Positions 1 through 9,406 of a DNA stretch of 64,000 nt are shown piece after piece; positions within the stretch are counted from its first letter, which is position 1; the number at the start of each line of letters is the position of its first letter. Below the pieces are notes generated by a model. The model worked only from the letters and a program-made list of their open reading frames with translations. It was not told the DNA's origin and made no database searches. Origin of the DNA: CAYVAP01 sp964343195 (lineage in GTDB: Bacteria > Bacteroidota > Bacteroidia > J057); assembly GCA_964343195.1 (NCBI GenBank), contig CAYFIR010000014.1, positions 1 through 64,000 of the forward strand, given 5' to 3'. Position numbers and translations under genes: made by a program.

Positions 1-1
1 T

Positions 2-154
2 GTGCCTCTGCGTGAGAAAAATATCCGGGGTATTATTCCTCAATTTGCTGTCCTAAAAAAGAAAGGAGGCAAAGAAACTTCGGAATTCCAGGCTGCCCCA
101 CAAGCCGCCCCAACCGCCGAATTCCGGGCCAACGCCGCCCCAGGCTTGCTATAG
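2..154 (+). CDS. possible C-terminal end of a protein cut by the window edge
   Basis: The frame starting at base 2 stays open for 50 codons and stops at TAG 152-154. It reads as a basic segment (PLREKNIRGIIPQFAVLKKK) followed by an Ala/Pro/Gln-rich tail, which looks like the end of a real protein, and a hairpin follows at 212-244. Against this, bases 4-20 match the dispersed repeat ctctgcgtgagaaaaa found elsewhere in the window, so the reading could be fortuitous. No family is recognised. Confidence 0.3.
   Translation: MPLREKNIRGIIPQFAVLKKKGGKETSEFQAAPQAAPTAEFRANAAPGLL
3..21. repeat. fragment of the dispersed CTCCGCGTGAGAAA repeat
   Basis: The sequence cctctgcgtgagaaaaa matches the core of the tandem array at 15121-15470 and the single copy near 22088-22108. 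It lies at the left window edge, so its full extent cannot be seen. Confidence 0.45.
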
Positions 155-211
155 GCTACTTGTTCCAATTGGAATTGAAGCCCAAAAACTCAAAACTCAC
201 GTTAAAATACA

Positions 212-244
212 AATCCCCCGATCTCGGCGTGAGACTGGGGGATT
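212..244. terminator. bidirectional hairpin, likely terminator
   Basis: AATCCCCC (212-219) pairs with GGGGGATT (237-244), and CTC/GAG pairs inside. It sits 34 bases before the 3' end of the minus-strand gene at 278-1738 and after the open frame ending at 154, a convergent arrangement. No long T-run flanks it. Confidence 0.45.
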
Positions 245-277
245 CCACTTCCATCCTATTAACTCATGGCTTTTATC

Positions 278-1738
278 CTAATGCCGGATCATCGCTTCTT
301 CACGGAGGAACAGCGCTTCCAGGTCAATGTCCTCCAACAAAGCATACGGCCCCACATTCGTCTCTTTCCACGAATCGATGTTGGTCCGAAGGTTTTTTAG
401 CCGTGTTTTGGGCTTTCCACCGAGGGCTACATTGAGCACTTTCAGCAGCTTCTTGGCATGGTCATATCGTACCATAGAGGCCTTGCGTAGCTGACGCTGC
501 AGGCTGAGAATCAGCTGATTGGCCAGGTCAAAATCCTGTAGCATCACATAGGTGAGGGCCAGGGAGAACTTGATCTCCAGTTCCATGTGCACATGCACAT
601 TCTTGCGCAGGTTTACTTCATTTCGCAGCCTGTAGAGGATTCGGGAAGCCGTTTTGTACTCTCCAGCAATGAAGTAGGAGTGTGCGAGGAATCGATGGTA
701 GTTGACAAAAAAGGTAATGCGGTAGGGATCGAGGTCTATTTCTCCGATGTAGTTTTCTATGTCCTTGATCAACTGGTCCACGGTGTTGTGGCGAACGTGA
801 TAACGCAGTTTTTGGAATAGAAACAGCGAAGTATTGGAATTGAGGTGATAGCTGGTGAGCATCTCCTCGATTTTATAGTCAAGAATTTCAAAGTAAATCT
901 TGGACTTGTCCCGGATCTGATTCTTCTCGTAGTAGGTGAATCGCAGGAAGTTGAACAGAATCTGTAGATTCTGGTAAAGGGTATCATCTTTATACTCACC
1001 CAGTATTTCAATACACCGCTCAAACATGACCTCGGTATCTTCTACCTCACAACGGATGGTGTCCGGGATCTCGATGAAGAGCTTGGCGTAGATGTGAATG
1101 ATGGATTTGAAGATATACAGGCGATGTGACTCGTAGAGGTTGGTGAGGTTGTCGATCTTTTCCATGGTGCGGATCATCTCCGCGTGCTCCCGGTCCTTGC
1201 GACCCAGATACCAGGTATCAAAGGCCTTGAAAAATTGCACCACTAGATCGGCTCCCTTGTCCATGGCCACCGCATAGGCTACCTGCTGGTTGTATCGGGA
1301 CTTGAAGTAGGTATAGTTATCCTCATCAAAGGCGTGTAGGTTCTGTAACTCCTTGTATACGATCATGAGACCGTAAGGAAAGTCAAAAGACAGCAGTTCC
1401 TTTTCCAGTCGGCGCATGGCTGCTACCGAAATTTCTCGTGGGTTATTGAACACCAGCTCATTTACGTTCAGCACCCGTTGGATCAGCTGAAGGTTCGGAT
1501 CTCCCATTCTGTTGAGCAGGAAGGTTTCAATCCGCTGGTTAAGCCGGGACTTCAGCACATAAAAGGCCGAGGGAGAGATGTCGTAATTGTCCAGAAAGTC
1601 TTTTTCAGGTGATTCCGGATTTTCGCGAATGGTCTGGAGGAATGAGGCACTCTTCTCGGCTTTGTTTGCAATGAAGCTACTGTGGATTTCCTGGTATTCC
1701 TCCTCAGTAAGCTGACTTACAATCTTGTAAAGATCCAT
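278..1738 (-). CDS. conserved hypothetical helical protein, paralog A
   Basis: A 486-residue protein of unknown function. It is predicted soluble and mostly helical, with many Leu/Tyr/Phe-rich amphipathic stretches like TPR or other alpha-solenoid proteins, and no signal peptide or catalytic motif that I can see. It is a close paralog of the next gene (2221-3687): the two share long identical blocks such as LQLIQRVLNVNE/D, YKELQNLHAFDEDNYTYFK and the IPDTIRC region. The start is placed at ATG 1736-1738 because MDLYKIVSQLTE aligns with MVDLYKIVSQLTE of the paralog; a start 13 codons upstream is possible. Near residues 400-405 this copy reads NVHVHMELE where the paralog reads NVHMELE, a two-codon insertion from the tandem hexamer near 588-600. 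Function not known. Confidence 0.85.
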   Translation of the reverse strand: MDLYKIVSQLTEEEYQEIHSSFIANKAEKSASFLQTIRENPESPEKDFLDNYDISPSAFYVLKSRLNQRIETFLLNRMGDPNLQLIQRVLNVNELVFNNPREISVAAMRRLEKELLSFDFPYGLMIVYKELQNLHAFDEDNYTYFKSRYNQQVAYAVAMDKGADLVVQFFKAFDTWYLGRKDREHAEMIRTMEKIDNLTNLYESHRLYIFKSIIHIYAKLFIEIPDTIRCEVEDTEVMFERCIEILGEYKDDTLYQNLQILFNFLRFTYYEKNQIRDKSKIYFEILDYKIEEMLTSYHLNSNTSLFLFQKLRYHVRHNTVDQLIKDIENYIGEIDLDPYRITFFVNYHRFLAHSYFIAGEYKTASRILYRLRNEVNLRKNVHVHMELEIKFSLALTYVMLQDFDLANQLILSLQRQLRKASMVRYDHAKKLLKVLNVALGGKPKTRLKNLRTNIDSWKETNVGPYALLEDIDLEALFLREEAMIRH

Positions 1739-2220
1739 TTCTTTCGGTTTTAGGTTAGGTGCTTGAAAGGGAAGCAACTAGCTTTCAAAAGTCACGGCTC
1801 TAAATCCGGAAATAGGTTGGCGAGTTTCAGATTTTTGGGGAGCCATTTTTAATAAGGGGTGTGGTGTTCGTAAATGCTGATCCAATATTCAAAAAAATTG
1901 CTCAGGCTTCTTTGTCCGAAAGGGTAAAATTTCGATTCTCGTTAGTTTTTTGCGAAAAATGTCTCTTTTTGAGCTTAGCTACTTCTCAAACCCCTGAGGG
2001 TGAGGGTTGAATCTGTTGGCACACCGGGCATGGGAGGAAAACAGAAATGCGGTAGCAGGCATCTAAGGTGAGCCTTCTACCGCATGCTTTCACTCCCCGC
2101 CAGAGTGGTCAGTGCCTGCCTGGCGTCTTTGGGATCAAGTAATTACCCATTTGCATTTTCGTACAAAATGCTGACCAGGAATACTTTCAGCTACGAACTA
2201 GCTACTCCGAACTTGATGCA
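1739..2220. other. 482-bp intergenic region between the tandem paralogs
   Basis: Holds the upstream region of paralog A and the downstream region of paralog B. I see one clear hairpin (2047-2085) and no open frame with coding character. No convincing TAnnTTTG promoter is visible before 1738. Confidence 0.5.
2047..2085 (-). terminator. hairpin after paralog B, likely terminator
   Basis: ATGCGGTAG (2047-2055) pairs perfectly with CTACCGCAT (2077-2085), with additional AGGC/GCCT pairing inside. On the minus strand the stem is followed by TTCTGTTTTCC, a modest T-rich tract, about 135 bases beyond the stop of the gene at 2221-3687. Confidence 0.5.
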
Positions 2221-3687
2221 CTAGCTGATGATGGGAATGGCTCCATCATCTCCCTTGAGGAATAAATGTTCAAGGTTGATTTCCTCCAGGAGGGCAAATT
2301 GCCCTACATTGGTTTCGTTCCACTGCTCGATGTAGTTCTTGAGATTCTTCTGCCGGGTGTTGGGGCGACCTCCCAGGGCCACATTCAGGATTTTGAGCAG
2401 TTTCTTCCCATGCTCATACCGGGCCATGGAGGGCTTTCTCAGTTGCCGCTGCAGGGCGAGTATCAACTGGTTGGCCAGATCAAAATCCTGTCTCACCACA
2501 TAAATCAATGCCTGGAAAAATTTGATCTCCAGTTCCATGTGGACATTTTTTCGCAGGTTAACCTCGTTTCTCAGGTTGAAGAGAATCCGAGATGACTTGT
2601 TGTAGTCGCCCCCTATAAAATAGGTCAGGGCCAGGAAGCGATTGTAATTGACAAAGTAGGTGATGCGGTAGGGATCCAATTGTATATCTCCAATGAAACG
2701 CTCCACATCATCCGTCAACTGGTTAACGGTATTGTTACGAACGTGGTACCGGATCTTTTGGAAGAGGAAGGTCGATACATTGGCATTGAGGTGATACATG
2801 GTCAGCATCTCCTCAATTTTATAATCAAGAATCTCGAAATAGATCTTGGCGCGGTCGCGGATCTGGTTTTGCTCATAGTAGGTGAACCGGAGGAAGTTGA
2901 AGAGGATCTGAAGGTTTTGATACAGCGTATCGTCCTTGTACTCACCCAGGATCTCGATGCAGCGCTCAAACATGACCTCTACCTCTTCTACCTGACACCT
3001 GATGGTATCGGGGATCTCAATGAAGAGTTTGGCATACAGGTGTATGATGCTTTTGAAAATATACAGGCGATGGGATTCATATAGATTATTGAGGTTGTCA
3101 ATTTTCTCCATGATCCTGATCATGTCGGCCAGTTCGCGAGGTTTGCGGTTCAGGTACCAGTCGTCAAACGCCTGGAAAAACTGCACCACAAGATCTACCC
3201 CTTTATCCATGGCTACAGCATAAGCTACCTGCTGATTGTAGCGGGATTTAAAGTAGGTATAATTGTCCTCGTCAAAAGCATGTAGATTTTGCAACTCCTT
3301 ATATACGATCATCAGTCCGTAGGGAAAGTCGAAGGAAAGGAGTTCCTTCTCCAGGCGGCGCAGCGCTGCGACTGAGATTTCTCGGGAATTGTGAAAAATC
3401 AGGTCATTGACATTCAACACCCGTTGGATCAACTGCAGGTTGGGGTCTCCCAGACGATTAAGCAGGTGAGTCTCTACCCTTGTACCCAGCCGTGACTTGA
3501 GCACATAAAAAGCAGAGGGATTGATATCGGTTTTGTCGAGGAATTCCTTGTCAGGGGATTCGGGATTGCTGCGAATAGTTTCAAGGAAAGAAGCGCTTCG
3601 CTCCGCCTTGTTTGCCACGAAACCATTGAAGATTTCGTTGTATTCGTCTTCGGTTAGCTGGCTTACAATTTTATACAAGTCCACCAT
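2221..3687 (-). CDS. conserved hypothetical helical protein, paralog B
   Basis: A 488-residue soluble, mostly helical protein of unknown function, the tandem paralog of 278-1738. The N-terminal 40 residues (LYKIVSQLTE followed by FxANKAERSASFLETIR) and the central YESHRLYIFKSIIH segment are nearly invariant between copies. The C-terminal 15 residues diverge. The start at ATG 3685-3687 gives MVDLYKIV, which sets the start of the paralog too. No transmembrane segment, signal peptide or metal-binding motif is visible. Tandem duplication with retained reading frames suggests both copies are under selection. A TPR-like scaffold or protein-interaction role is inference only. Confidence 0.85.
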   Translation of the reverse strand: MVDLYKIVSQLTEDEYNEIFNGFVANKAERSASFLETIRSNPESPDKEFLDKTDINPSAFYVLKSRLGTRVETHLLNRLGDPNLQLIQRVLNVNDLIFHNSREISVAALRRLEKELLSFDFPYGLMIVYKELQNLHAFDEDNYTYFKSRYNQQVAYAVAMDKGVDLVVQFFQAFDDWYLNRKPRELADMIRIMEKIDNLNNLYESHRLYIFKSIIHLYAKLFIEIPDTIRCQVEEVEVMFERCIEILGEYKDDTLYQNLQILFNFLRFTYYEQNQIRDRAKIYFEILDYKIEEMLTMYHLNANVSTFLFQKIRYHVRNNTVNQLTDDVERFIGDIQLDPYRITYFVNYNRFLALTYFIGGDYNKSSRILFNLRNEVNLRKNVHMELEIKFFQALIYVVRQDFDLANQLILALQRQLRKPSMARYEHGKKLLKILNVALGGRPNTRQKNLKNYIEQWNETNVGQFALLEEINLEHLFLKGDDGAIPIIS

Positions 3688-3942
3688 GGTTCTAGGCTTT
3701 AGAGGTGATAAAATGGTCGGGGAGACCTAAAGGGACGGTAGTTGTTTTTGGTAATTGGCTTTAAGAAAAGTGAAAACCGACATCCAAAAAATGAAAATTG
3801 ATTTAATTGGTTTTAAAAATGATGGAATCAATATCGGAATTGTTAGCAACAATAGTCTATGTAGGGGGCTAAAATATGGGGTGTGCGTTAGTTTTTGTGT
3901 GAAAATGTTCGAAAATTGCAATTGGTTTCTCAAGTTTCGGGT

Positions 3943-4809
3943 ATGAAATTTCAGGGAATGCTATCCGTCCATGTGGCCGTTCTGCTGTTCGGTATTGCTG
4001 GGCTGTTCGGTGAGTGGGTGGATTTGCCCGCTCACGGTATTGTATTGGGCCGAACCGGATTTGCGTTTCTGTTCCTTTGGTTGGTGCTTTCGTGGCGAAA
4101 AATTCCCAAAAGGCCCCAGCGAAATTCAGAATGGACACTGCTCATTGGGAGCGGAGCCTTACTGGCATTCCATTGGGTGGCATTCTTTCAGAGTATCCAG
4201 TTGAGCAGTGTCGCGATCGGGCTGCTCACTTTTAGTTCCTTCCCTGTTTTTACGGTTTTTCTTGAAGCGCTATTGGGGCAGGAAAAATTACTGGTCAAAA
4301 ATGTATCGATAGCAACTGTAACAGTGTTAGGGGTCGGAATCCTGCTCCCTCCCCTGGATTTACAACTTGCTGATACCCGAGGGGCTATATGGGGGCTGTT
4401 ATCTGGACTATCATTTGCCGGACTGGCTCTGGTTAACCGCAGCCTGGTGGCCCATAACCCCAGCCAAAGAATAGCCCTCTGGCAGGATCTGTTCGCTTTT
4501 TTGTTCCTGATCCCATTCGGACTGATAGGGGAGGGGATGAGCCCGAGTCTTCAGGATTGGGGGCTGTTGTTGCTGTTGGGTATTCTGTTTACAGGGGTTT
4601 CTCATGCACTTTTCATTCATAGCCTCAAGTCCATTCCCCCCCGAATGGTCAGCATCATAACCTCGCTTGAACCATTATATGGGATACTGGCTGCATGGAT
4701 GTTGCTGGATCAGGTACCGGCACCCAGGACCTTACTGGGGGGGAGCATCATTTTGGGGGCCACTACTTTTGCCAGTTTGGCGGATAGAAAACAAAGGGTT
4801 GACGAGTGA
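3943..4809 (+). CDS. EamA/DMT-superfamily permease
   Basis: A 288-residue inner-membrane protein with about ten hydrophobic helices in two EamA-type halves, the usual length and layout of the drug/metabolite transporter superfamily. The first half opens with LSVHVAVLLFGIAGLFGEWV; the second half (from about residue 147) starts with the GxxWGLLSGLSFAGLALVNR helix pair typical of the family, and the end has the SIxxPLYGILAAWMLLDQ pattern. Substrate is unknown: family members export metabolites, amino acids or drugs. ATG 3943 is preferred over an in-frame upstream start at 3895 because the upstream 16 residues are polar and unrelated to the family. It is transcribed divergently from paralog B. 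Confidence 0.85.
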   Translation: MKFQGMLSVHVAVLLFGIAGLFGEWVDLPAHGIVLGRTGFAFLFLWLVLSWRKIPKRPQRNSEWTLLIGSGALLAFHWVAFFQSIQLSSVAIGLLTFSSFPVFTVFLEALLGQEKLLVKNVSIATVTVLGVGILLPPLDLQLADTRGAIWGLLSGLSFAGLALVNRSLVAHNPSQRIALWQDLFAFLFLIPFGLIGEGMSPSLQDWGLLLLLGILFTGVSHALFIHSLKSIPPRMVSIITSLEPLYGILAAWMLLDQVPAPRTLLGGSIILGATTFASLADRKQRVDE

Positions 4810-4942
4810 CCTTGTTGAGGTGCAAATAGTTTGTTAGCTTTTACAGAATATCGAGAGAAGTACTGGCCCAATGACCGCAAGGTTGGTTCTGTCTCTTGTG
4901 AAAATTTGTCCATATCCCATCCTGTAATACGCTAGCAACTAC

Positions 4943-6331
4943 ATGTTCCCAACCAGATCCTATCAAAACCGACGTAAAGCGCTTATTAATAACCTTGACT
5001 CAGGCCTTGTCCTGCTACTGGGCAACGAAATGAGCAGCATCAATTATCCGGATCAGCACTACCCATTCCGTCAGGACAGCTCCTTTCTCTACTATTGTGG
5101 CATAGATCGCCCCGGACTTGCAGCGGTCATAGACCTCGATGCGGGGGAGTGCAGCCTTTTTGGGGATGAATACTCGCTCGAAATGCTGGTCTGGATTGGT
5201 GATCAGACTACTCTGGAGGAGTTGTCCCAGAATAGCGGCATCGAGCATATTCAGCCTTCAGCCAAACTGGCTCCGACCCTTGCGGAGGCTCAAAAACAGG
5301 GCCGGGAAATTCACTTTCTACCTCCCTATCGCCCGGAAAATACCCGAAAACTCCACGAGTGGTTGGGGATTGGACTTGACAGGATCCAGTCTGCTGCTTC
5401 AGTGCGCCTGATCGATGCGGTCATTCAGCAGCGCAGCTACAAGTCAGAAGAAGAAGTCGCCCAGATGATCATGGCTACCGACCTTTCTGGCAGGATGCAC
5501 CGTGCCGCCATGGCCCATACTCGACCCGGTCTGATGGAGTCTGATGTGATGGCCAAAGCCTATGCGGAGGCTCATGCTGCCAATAGCCGTCCCGCCTATG
5601 GGGTAATATGTACCGTACATGGAGAGGTGCTCCACAACGAATTTTATCACCATAAACTGGGAGAAGAGGCCCTTCTTCTCCTGGACGCAGGGGGAGAGTC
5701 TCCTTTCCACTACGCTGGAGATATCACGCGAACCTGGCCCGTATCGGGAAGATTTAACGAACAGCAAAAAGAAATTTATCAGGTGGTAGAATCTGCCCTG
5801 AGAGATGCGGCCGAAAGCCTCATGCCGGGTGTCAAATACCGGGATGTTCACCTGCAGGCCGCTGAACAGATGTTTGAAGGCCTGAAGGGAATTGGTTTGA
5901 CCAAGGGGGAGCCCAAACAGGCGGTGGCCGAAGGAGCCCACGCATTATTCTTCCCTCATGGCCTGGGACACCACATCGGGCTGGATGTACACGACATGGA
6001 GGATCTTGGGGAGGATAGGGTTGGATATGGACCTGCCATGCAACGGAGTTCGCAATTTGGGTTGAAGAGCCTGAGGCTGGGCCGTGAACTGGAGCCAGGC
6101 TTTACTCTTACAGTAGAACCCGGAATCTATTTTATCCCCAAACTCATCGATGCCTGGAAAGCAGAACAAAAATTTGCCGACTTCATCCGCTATGATGCCC
6201 TGGATGCCTACCGCAACTTTGGGGGCATTCGGCTGGAAAATGACTATCTGATCACAGAGGAGGGGGCGCGTTTGCTAGGTGAACCCATCCCGCTAAGGGT
6301 GGAAGAGGTAGAGGCTGCAATGGCACAGTAA
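4943..6331 (+). CDS. pepP: Xaa-Pro aminopeptidase (aminopeptidase P, M24B)
   Basis: A 462-residue cytosolic metallopeptidase that removes N-terminal residues preceding proline. The N-terminal AMP_N domain (RSYQNRRKAL onward) is followed by the creatinase-like catalytic domain. The five dinuclear metal ligands are visible: Asp in LLLDAGGE, Asp in AGDITRTW, His in HGLGHHIGLDVHD, Glu in TVEPGIYF and Glu in GIRLENDYLI. Length and motif spacing match bacterial aminopeptidase P. It is followed 95 bases later by the DUF4139 gene on the same strand; there is no functional link that I know of. The start at ATG 4943 gives the canonical beginning MFPTRSYQNRRKAL. Confidence 0.95.
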   Translation: MFPTRSYQNRRKALINNLDSGLVLLLGNEMSSINYPDQHYPFRQDSSFLYYCGIDRPGLAAVIDLDAGECSLFGDEYSLEMLVWIGDQTTLEELSQNSGIEHIQPSAKLAPTLAEAQKQGREIHFLPPYRPENTRKLHEWLGIGLDRIQSAASVRLIDAVIQQRSYKSEEEVAQMIMATDLSGRMHRAAMAHTRPGLMESDVMAKAYAEAHAANSRPAYGVICTVHGEVLHNEFYHHKLGEEALLLLDAGGESPFHYAGDITRTWPVSGRFNEQQKEIYQVVESALRDAAESLMPGVKYRDVHLQAAEQMFEGLKGIGLTKGEPKQAVAEGAHALFFPHGLGHHIGLDVHDMEDLGEDRVGYGPAMQRSSQFGLKSLRLGRELEPGFTLTVEPGIYFIPKLIDAWKAEQKFADFIRYDALDAYRNFGGIRLENDYLITEEGARLLGEPIPLRVEEVEAAMAQ

Positions 6332-6426
6332 AGCCGAGGATTCGGATATTTTTTTTGATAGCTTATGGAAAATGGGCTAAAGGGGAATCCTTTTGGTCCA
6401 AACCAATCATTATACCTCAAACCATC

Positions 6427-8064
6427 ATGAAGAACCATTTTGTCTGGAGTCTGATTCTTGTTGGAATTTTGATCTCCAATAGCCTTTTCGCCCAGCATAC
6501 CGTGAACCTCGATTCCAAAATCGAGTCGGTAACTGTCTATCGTCAGCGTGCTCAAATCACCCGTACCTCAACCATCCGGGTGCAGCCTGGAGAAAATATT
6601 CTGACCTTTTCCGGGCTTTCGCAGCACATCAAGCCTCAAAGCATGAATGTCCGGGGTGAAGGGGAAGGCATTATCCAATCGGTGCGCCACCGGGTCAGCT
6701 ATCTGAATCGGGTGGCGATACCCGAAAAGGTTCAGCATCTTCAGGACAGTGTCAAGGCGCTGCAAGGCGAATTAGCTGTGATTTCGGATGAAAAATTCGT
6801 CAACGAAACCGAAGAAAAGCTCTTGCTGGCCAATCAGAAACTGGCCGGCGAGCAAACCGGGCTGGATGTTGAAGCCCTTAGAGAAATGGCGACCCTGTAT
6901 CGCGAGCGCCTGACTGCTGTTCGCAGGAGTATGCGCCGACTCAACCTGGAGTCTCAGCGTCTGAATGAAGAAATCAACCGCCTCAATGCCGAGATCAACA
7001 GCCTGCAACGCAGCCGCAACCAGCCCACCCAGGAAGTGGTCGTGGTTTTCGTCGCGGAAAAAGCAGAGCGCGTCAAGCTGGAACTCACCTACCTCGTGGA
7101 CGGTGCCAACTGGAATCCCTTCTACGACCTGCGGGTTTCCAATACCGAAGATCCCATTCAACTCGCCCTCAAAGCCAACGTCGTCAACAACACCGGCATC
7201 GACTGGGAAGGCGTCAACATCACCCTTTCGACGACGAAGAACGCCGGGAACAATACAGCTCCGCAGTTGAATCCTCAATACCTCGCCTTTTGGAGCGATG
7301 TACGGAGAAGACAGCCAGCTGTGGTAGGGTATGGAACGCAGGCAAAAGGCTATGAAGATGCAGCGGTAGACTCTCGGTCCAACACTTTTGATATGGTGGC
7401 AGAGGCCGAGGAGTTGGCTCCAGCAGCTTCTAGTAGTGCAGCAGACTACACCACTACCCATGAAGGCGAGCTGGGACTGGAGTTTGTCATCGCACTGGAA
7501 TACGACATTCCCGCTGATGGTCAGGAGCATCAGGTGGACATCCTGCAATCAGAGCTGGAAGCCCAATACCGCCATTACACCGTGCCCAAACTCGATCAGG
7601 ATGTATTCCTTGTAGCCGACATTCAGCAGGACCTGCTGCGTGGCAACGCCAATGTCTATTTCGAAGGCACCTTTGTCGGCGAGACCTTTATCAATACCGA
7701 CAATCCCCGCGATTCCATGAGAATTTCACTGGGGCGTGATCCCAAGGTACAGGTACAGCGCGAGCAGGTGACGGACTATACCGCCCGTCAGGTAATCGGC
7801 GGCAAAGTGCGACAGACTTACGCCTATGAAATTACCCTGCGCAACAACAAAGCCAGCGCCGTTACGGTCTCGGTGCAGGATCAGCTACCCCTTTCACAGA
7901 ACAAAGACATCGAAGTCGAAGCTTTGGAGCTAAGCGGTGCCCAAATGGATGCCACCAGTGGCCGCCTCGACTGGCTCATCGAGCTTGCCCCAGGTGAGGA
8001 GCGGACGCTGGAACTTCGCTACGAGGTGAAGTATCCCAAAGATCAGCAGGTCACAGGCCTGTAA
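6427..8064 (+). CDS. secreted DUF4139 (mucoidy inhibitor MuiA-like) protein
   Basis: A 545-residue exported protein of the DUF4139/MuiA-like family, whose biochemical role is not established. The N-terminus MKNHFVWSLILVGILISNS ending ...LFAQ is a Sec signal peptide with a cleavage site near the Ala-Gln pair. Then come a DUF4140-like beta domain (IESVTVYRQRAQITR), a coiled coil at roughly residues 100-195 (rich in LNEEINRLNAEINSLQR repeats), and the DUF4139 beta-rich domain to the C-terminus (VELTYLVDGANWNPFYDLRV and the later YxIxLRNNK segment). The start is at ATG 6427, which begins the signal peptide; an upstream in-frame start at 6355 would put 24 polar residues in front of it. A strong terminator follows at 8104-8145. 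Confidence 0.85.
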   Translation: MKNHFVWSLILVGILISNSLFAQHTVNLDSKIESVTVYRQRAQITRTSTIRVQPGENILTFSGLSQHIKPQSMNVRGEGEGIIQSVRHRVSYLNRVAIPEKVQHLQDSVKALQGELAVISDEKFVNETEEKLLLANQKLAGEQTGLDVEALREMATLYRERLTAVRRSMRRLNLESQRLNEEINRLNAEINSLQRSRNQPTQEVVVVFVAEKAERVKLELTYLVDGANWNPFYDLRVSNTEDPIQLALKANVVNNTGIDWEGVNITLSTTKNAGNNTAPQLNPQYLAFWSDVRRRQPAVVGYGTQAKGYEDAAVDSRSNTFDMVAEAEELAPAASSSAADYTTTHEGELGLEFVIALEYDIPADGQEHQVDILQSELEAQYRHYTVPKLDQDVFLVADIQQDLLRGNANVYFEGTFVGETFINTDNPRDSMRISLGRDPKVQVQREQVTDYTARQVIGGKVRQTYAYEITLRNNKASAVTVSVQDQLPLSQNKDIEVEALELSGAQMDATSGRLDWLIELAPGEERTLELRYEVKYPKDQQVTGL

Positions 8065-8103
8065 CATGGTTCTTTTTGCATTGAACATGGATCAGTAAAG
8101 AAA

Positions 8104-8145
8104 GAGAGCTTCAGCGGTTGATTTGCTGAGGCTCTCCTCTTTTTT
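8104..8145 (+). terminator. Rho-independent terminator
   Basis: GAGAGC-TTCAGC (8104-8115) pairs with GCTGAG-GCTCTC (8125-8136), followed by CTCTTTTTTC. Classic stem plus T-run just after the DUF4139 gene. Confidence 0.85.
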
Positions 8146-8195
8146 CAATGATCGACGAGCACTGTCTCACCTGTTCATTGTCTTTTCTGACCTAT

Positions 8196-8224
8196 GATCC
8201 CTGACCAATGACCAATGACCAATG
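8196..8224. repeat. short tandem ACCAATG repeat
   Basis: Three consecutive copies of the heptamer accaatg, preceded by tgatccctg, lie immediately before the end of the AraC gene. Similar degenerate TGATCANTG words fill other gaps in the window. Confidence 0.5.
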
Positions 8225-8225
8225 T

Positions 8226-9116
8226 TTACTCACCTCTTAACTGTTTTTTGAATCGAGACGGAGACATGCCCGTCCACTTTTTGAAGGTTCGGTTGAAGTA
8301 AGACAGGCTGTTGAATCCACAGGCGTAGCACGCATCAGTGGGGGTAAGATCAGGCTTTGCCAGCATGCGCCGGGCGCGTTTGATTCTTTCCCGGTTGACA
8401 AAGTCGATGGGGGACAGCCCGAACTCCTGTTTGAAGGCCCGGAAGAATTGAGCCTTGGAGAGGCTGGCTTTTTCGCAAAGCTTTTCCACCTGTATGGCCT
8501 GATCAAGGTGCTGCTGAATGTACTCCACCGCGCAGGCCAGGCGATTTTGTGAGGACATCTGTTGGTAGTTTTCCAGTAAAAGATGTCGAGCCTGGGTCTG
8601 CATGATGCGCAGCAGCAGTTCCTGAAGGGTATTGGCCGCGAAATAATCCTTGGCGACATGGTCTTCCCGGAAAATCTGCATCAACCTTCTCAGGGTTTGG
8701 GTCAACTCACCTGACTGGGAGAAGTGATAATTTTGCTGGTTCAGGCCCCATTCATCGGAAGATTCCAGCTTGGGCATATAGTGATTGAACTGCTCCAGAC
8801 TTTCCTCTATGAATTGCCGGTCCAGCGTCAGGGCCAGGCATTGAGTCGGGGTTTCCAGCGTCGCTTCGGGGAAGTCGATTTCCATGTTTTCATCTGCTGG
8901 CATGATCAGCGCCTGCCCTGGTAAAAACTCAAATGGGTCATGTCCCCCGAGGTGCATGACCTTCTTTCCCGTGATCATGCTGGTCAATACGGTTTCAGAA
9001 AACTGCAAGGGTACTCGATAGGCTTCTGCACTGGTATCGTACAGATTGAGCTCCGCCTGAGCGAGGGTCCATGCTCTCCTGTGCTCCACTTGGGGAGTAG
9101 GTTCGTAGGTGGCCAT
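8226..9116 (-). CDS. AraC-family transcriptional regulator
   Basis: A 296-residue DNA-binding regulator. The C-terminal 100 residues form the AraC/XylS double helix-turn-helix (LCEKASLSKAQFFRAFKQEF then PTDACYACGFNSLSYFNRTFKK, ending with the GMSPSRFKKQ motif). The N-terminal 180 residues are a cupin-like sensing region (HLGGHDPFEFLPGQALIMPA) resembling regulators that sit beside aldehyde dehydrogenase genes. In this window the aldehyde dehydrogenase plus DUF779 pair lies 3.8 kb away, separated by a repeat block and a permease, and a 21-bp-spaced direct repeat before that dehydrogenase is a plausible operator. The start at ATG 9114-9116 gives MATYEPTP; an in-frame start five codons upstream is less likely. 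Regulatory target is inference. Confidence 0.9.
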   Translation of the reverse strand: MATYEPTPQVEHRRAWTLAQAELNLYDTSAEAYRVPLQFSETVLTSMITGKKVMHLGGHDPFEFLPGQALIMPADENMEIDFPEATLETPTQCLALTLDRQFIEESLEQFNHYMPKLESSDEWGLNQQNYHFSQSGELTQTLRRLMQIFREDHVAKDYFAANTLQELLLRIMQTQARHLLLENYQQMSSQNRLACAVEYIQQHLDQAIQVEKLCEKASLSKAQFFRAFKQEFGLSPIDFVNRERIKRARRMLAKPDLTPTDACYACGFNSLSYFNRTFKKWTGMSPSRFKKQLRGE

Positions 9117-9204
9117 AAAATTGAATAGCAAAAAAGTAGTCCTAATCTCAATATAGGCTTTTTTTCATAAGATGCTACTATTCGTTGGGTGCAAAGTCCC
9201 CCCC

Positions 9205-9233
9205 CTTGCTGCGGGTTAAAACCGCGCAGCAAG
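9205..9233. repeat. CTTGCTGCG palindrome, copy 1
   Basis: CTTGCTGCG and CGCAGCAAG arms around a gggttaaaacc-type loop. The same palindrome occurs at 9690-9718 and, with longer arms, as the putative terminator at 36836-36872. Confidence 0.75.
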
Positions 9234-9264
9234 TAAGAGGGCTGCCTTCTACAATATCCCCAAA

Positions 9265-9406
9265 GTCATCCTGAACCTCGCAGCATAGCGGAGAGGTGAA
9301 GGACCTTAACCACTGCACTTTCCAGCGGAGCACTTGAGCAAGCAGCGTGGGAAAGTGCCGCCTGCAAGTTCCTTCGTCGCTTCCTACGGTCGCTCCTCAG
9401 GATGAC
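9265..9406. repeat. 142-bp element with terminal inverted repeats GTCATCCTGA
   Basis: Begins gtcatcctga and ends tcaggatgac, perfect 10-bp inverted ends, with no coding content. A second copy lies at 9749-9890. The layout is that of a MITE-like or extragenic palindromic repeat. Confidence 0.6.
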
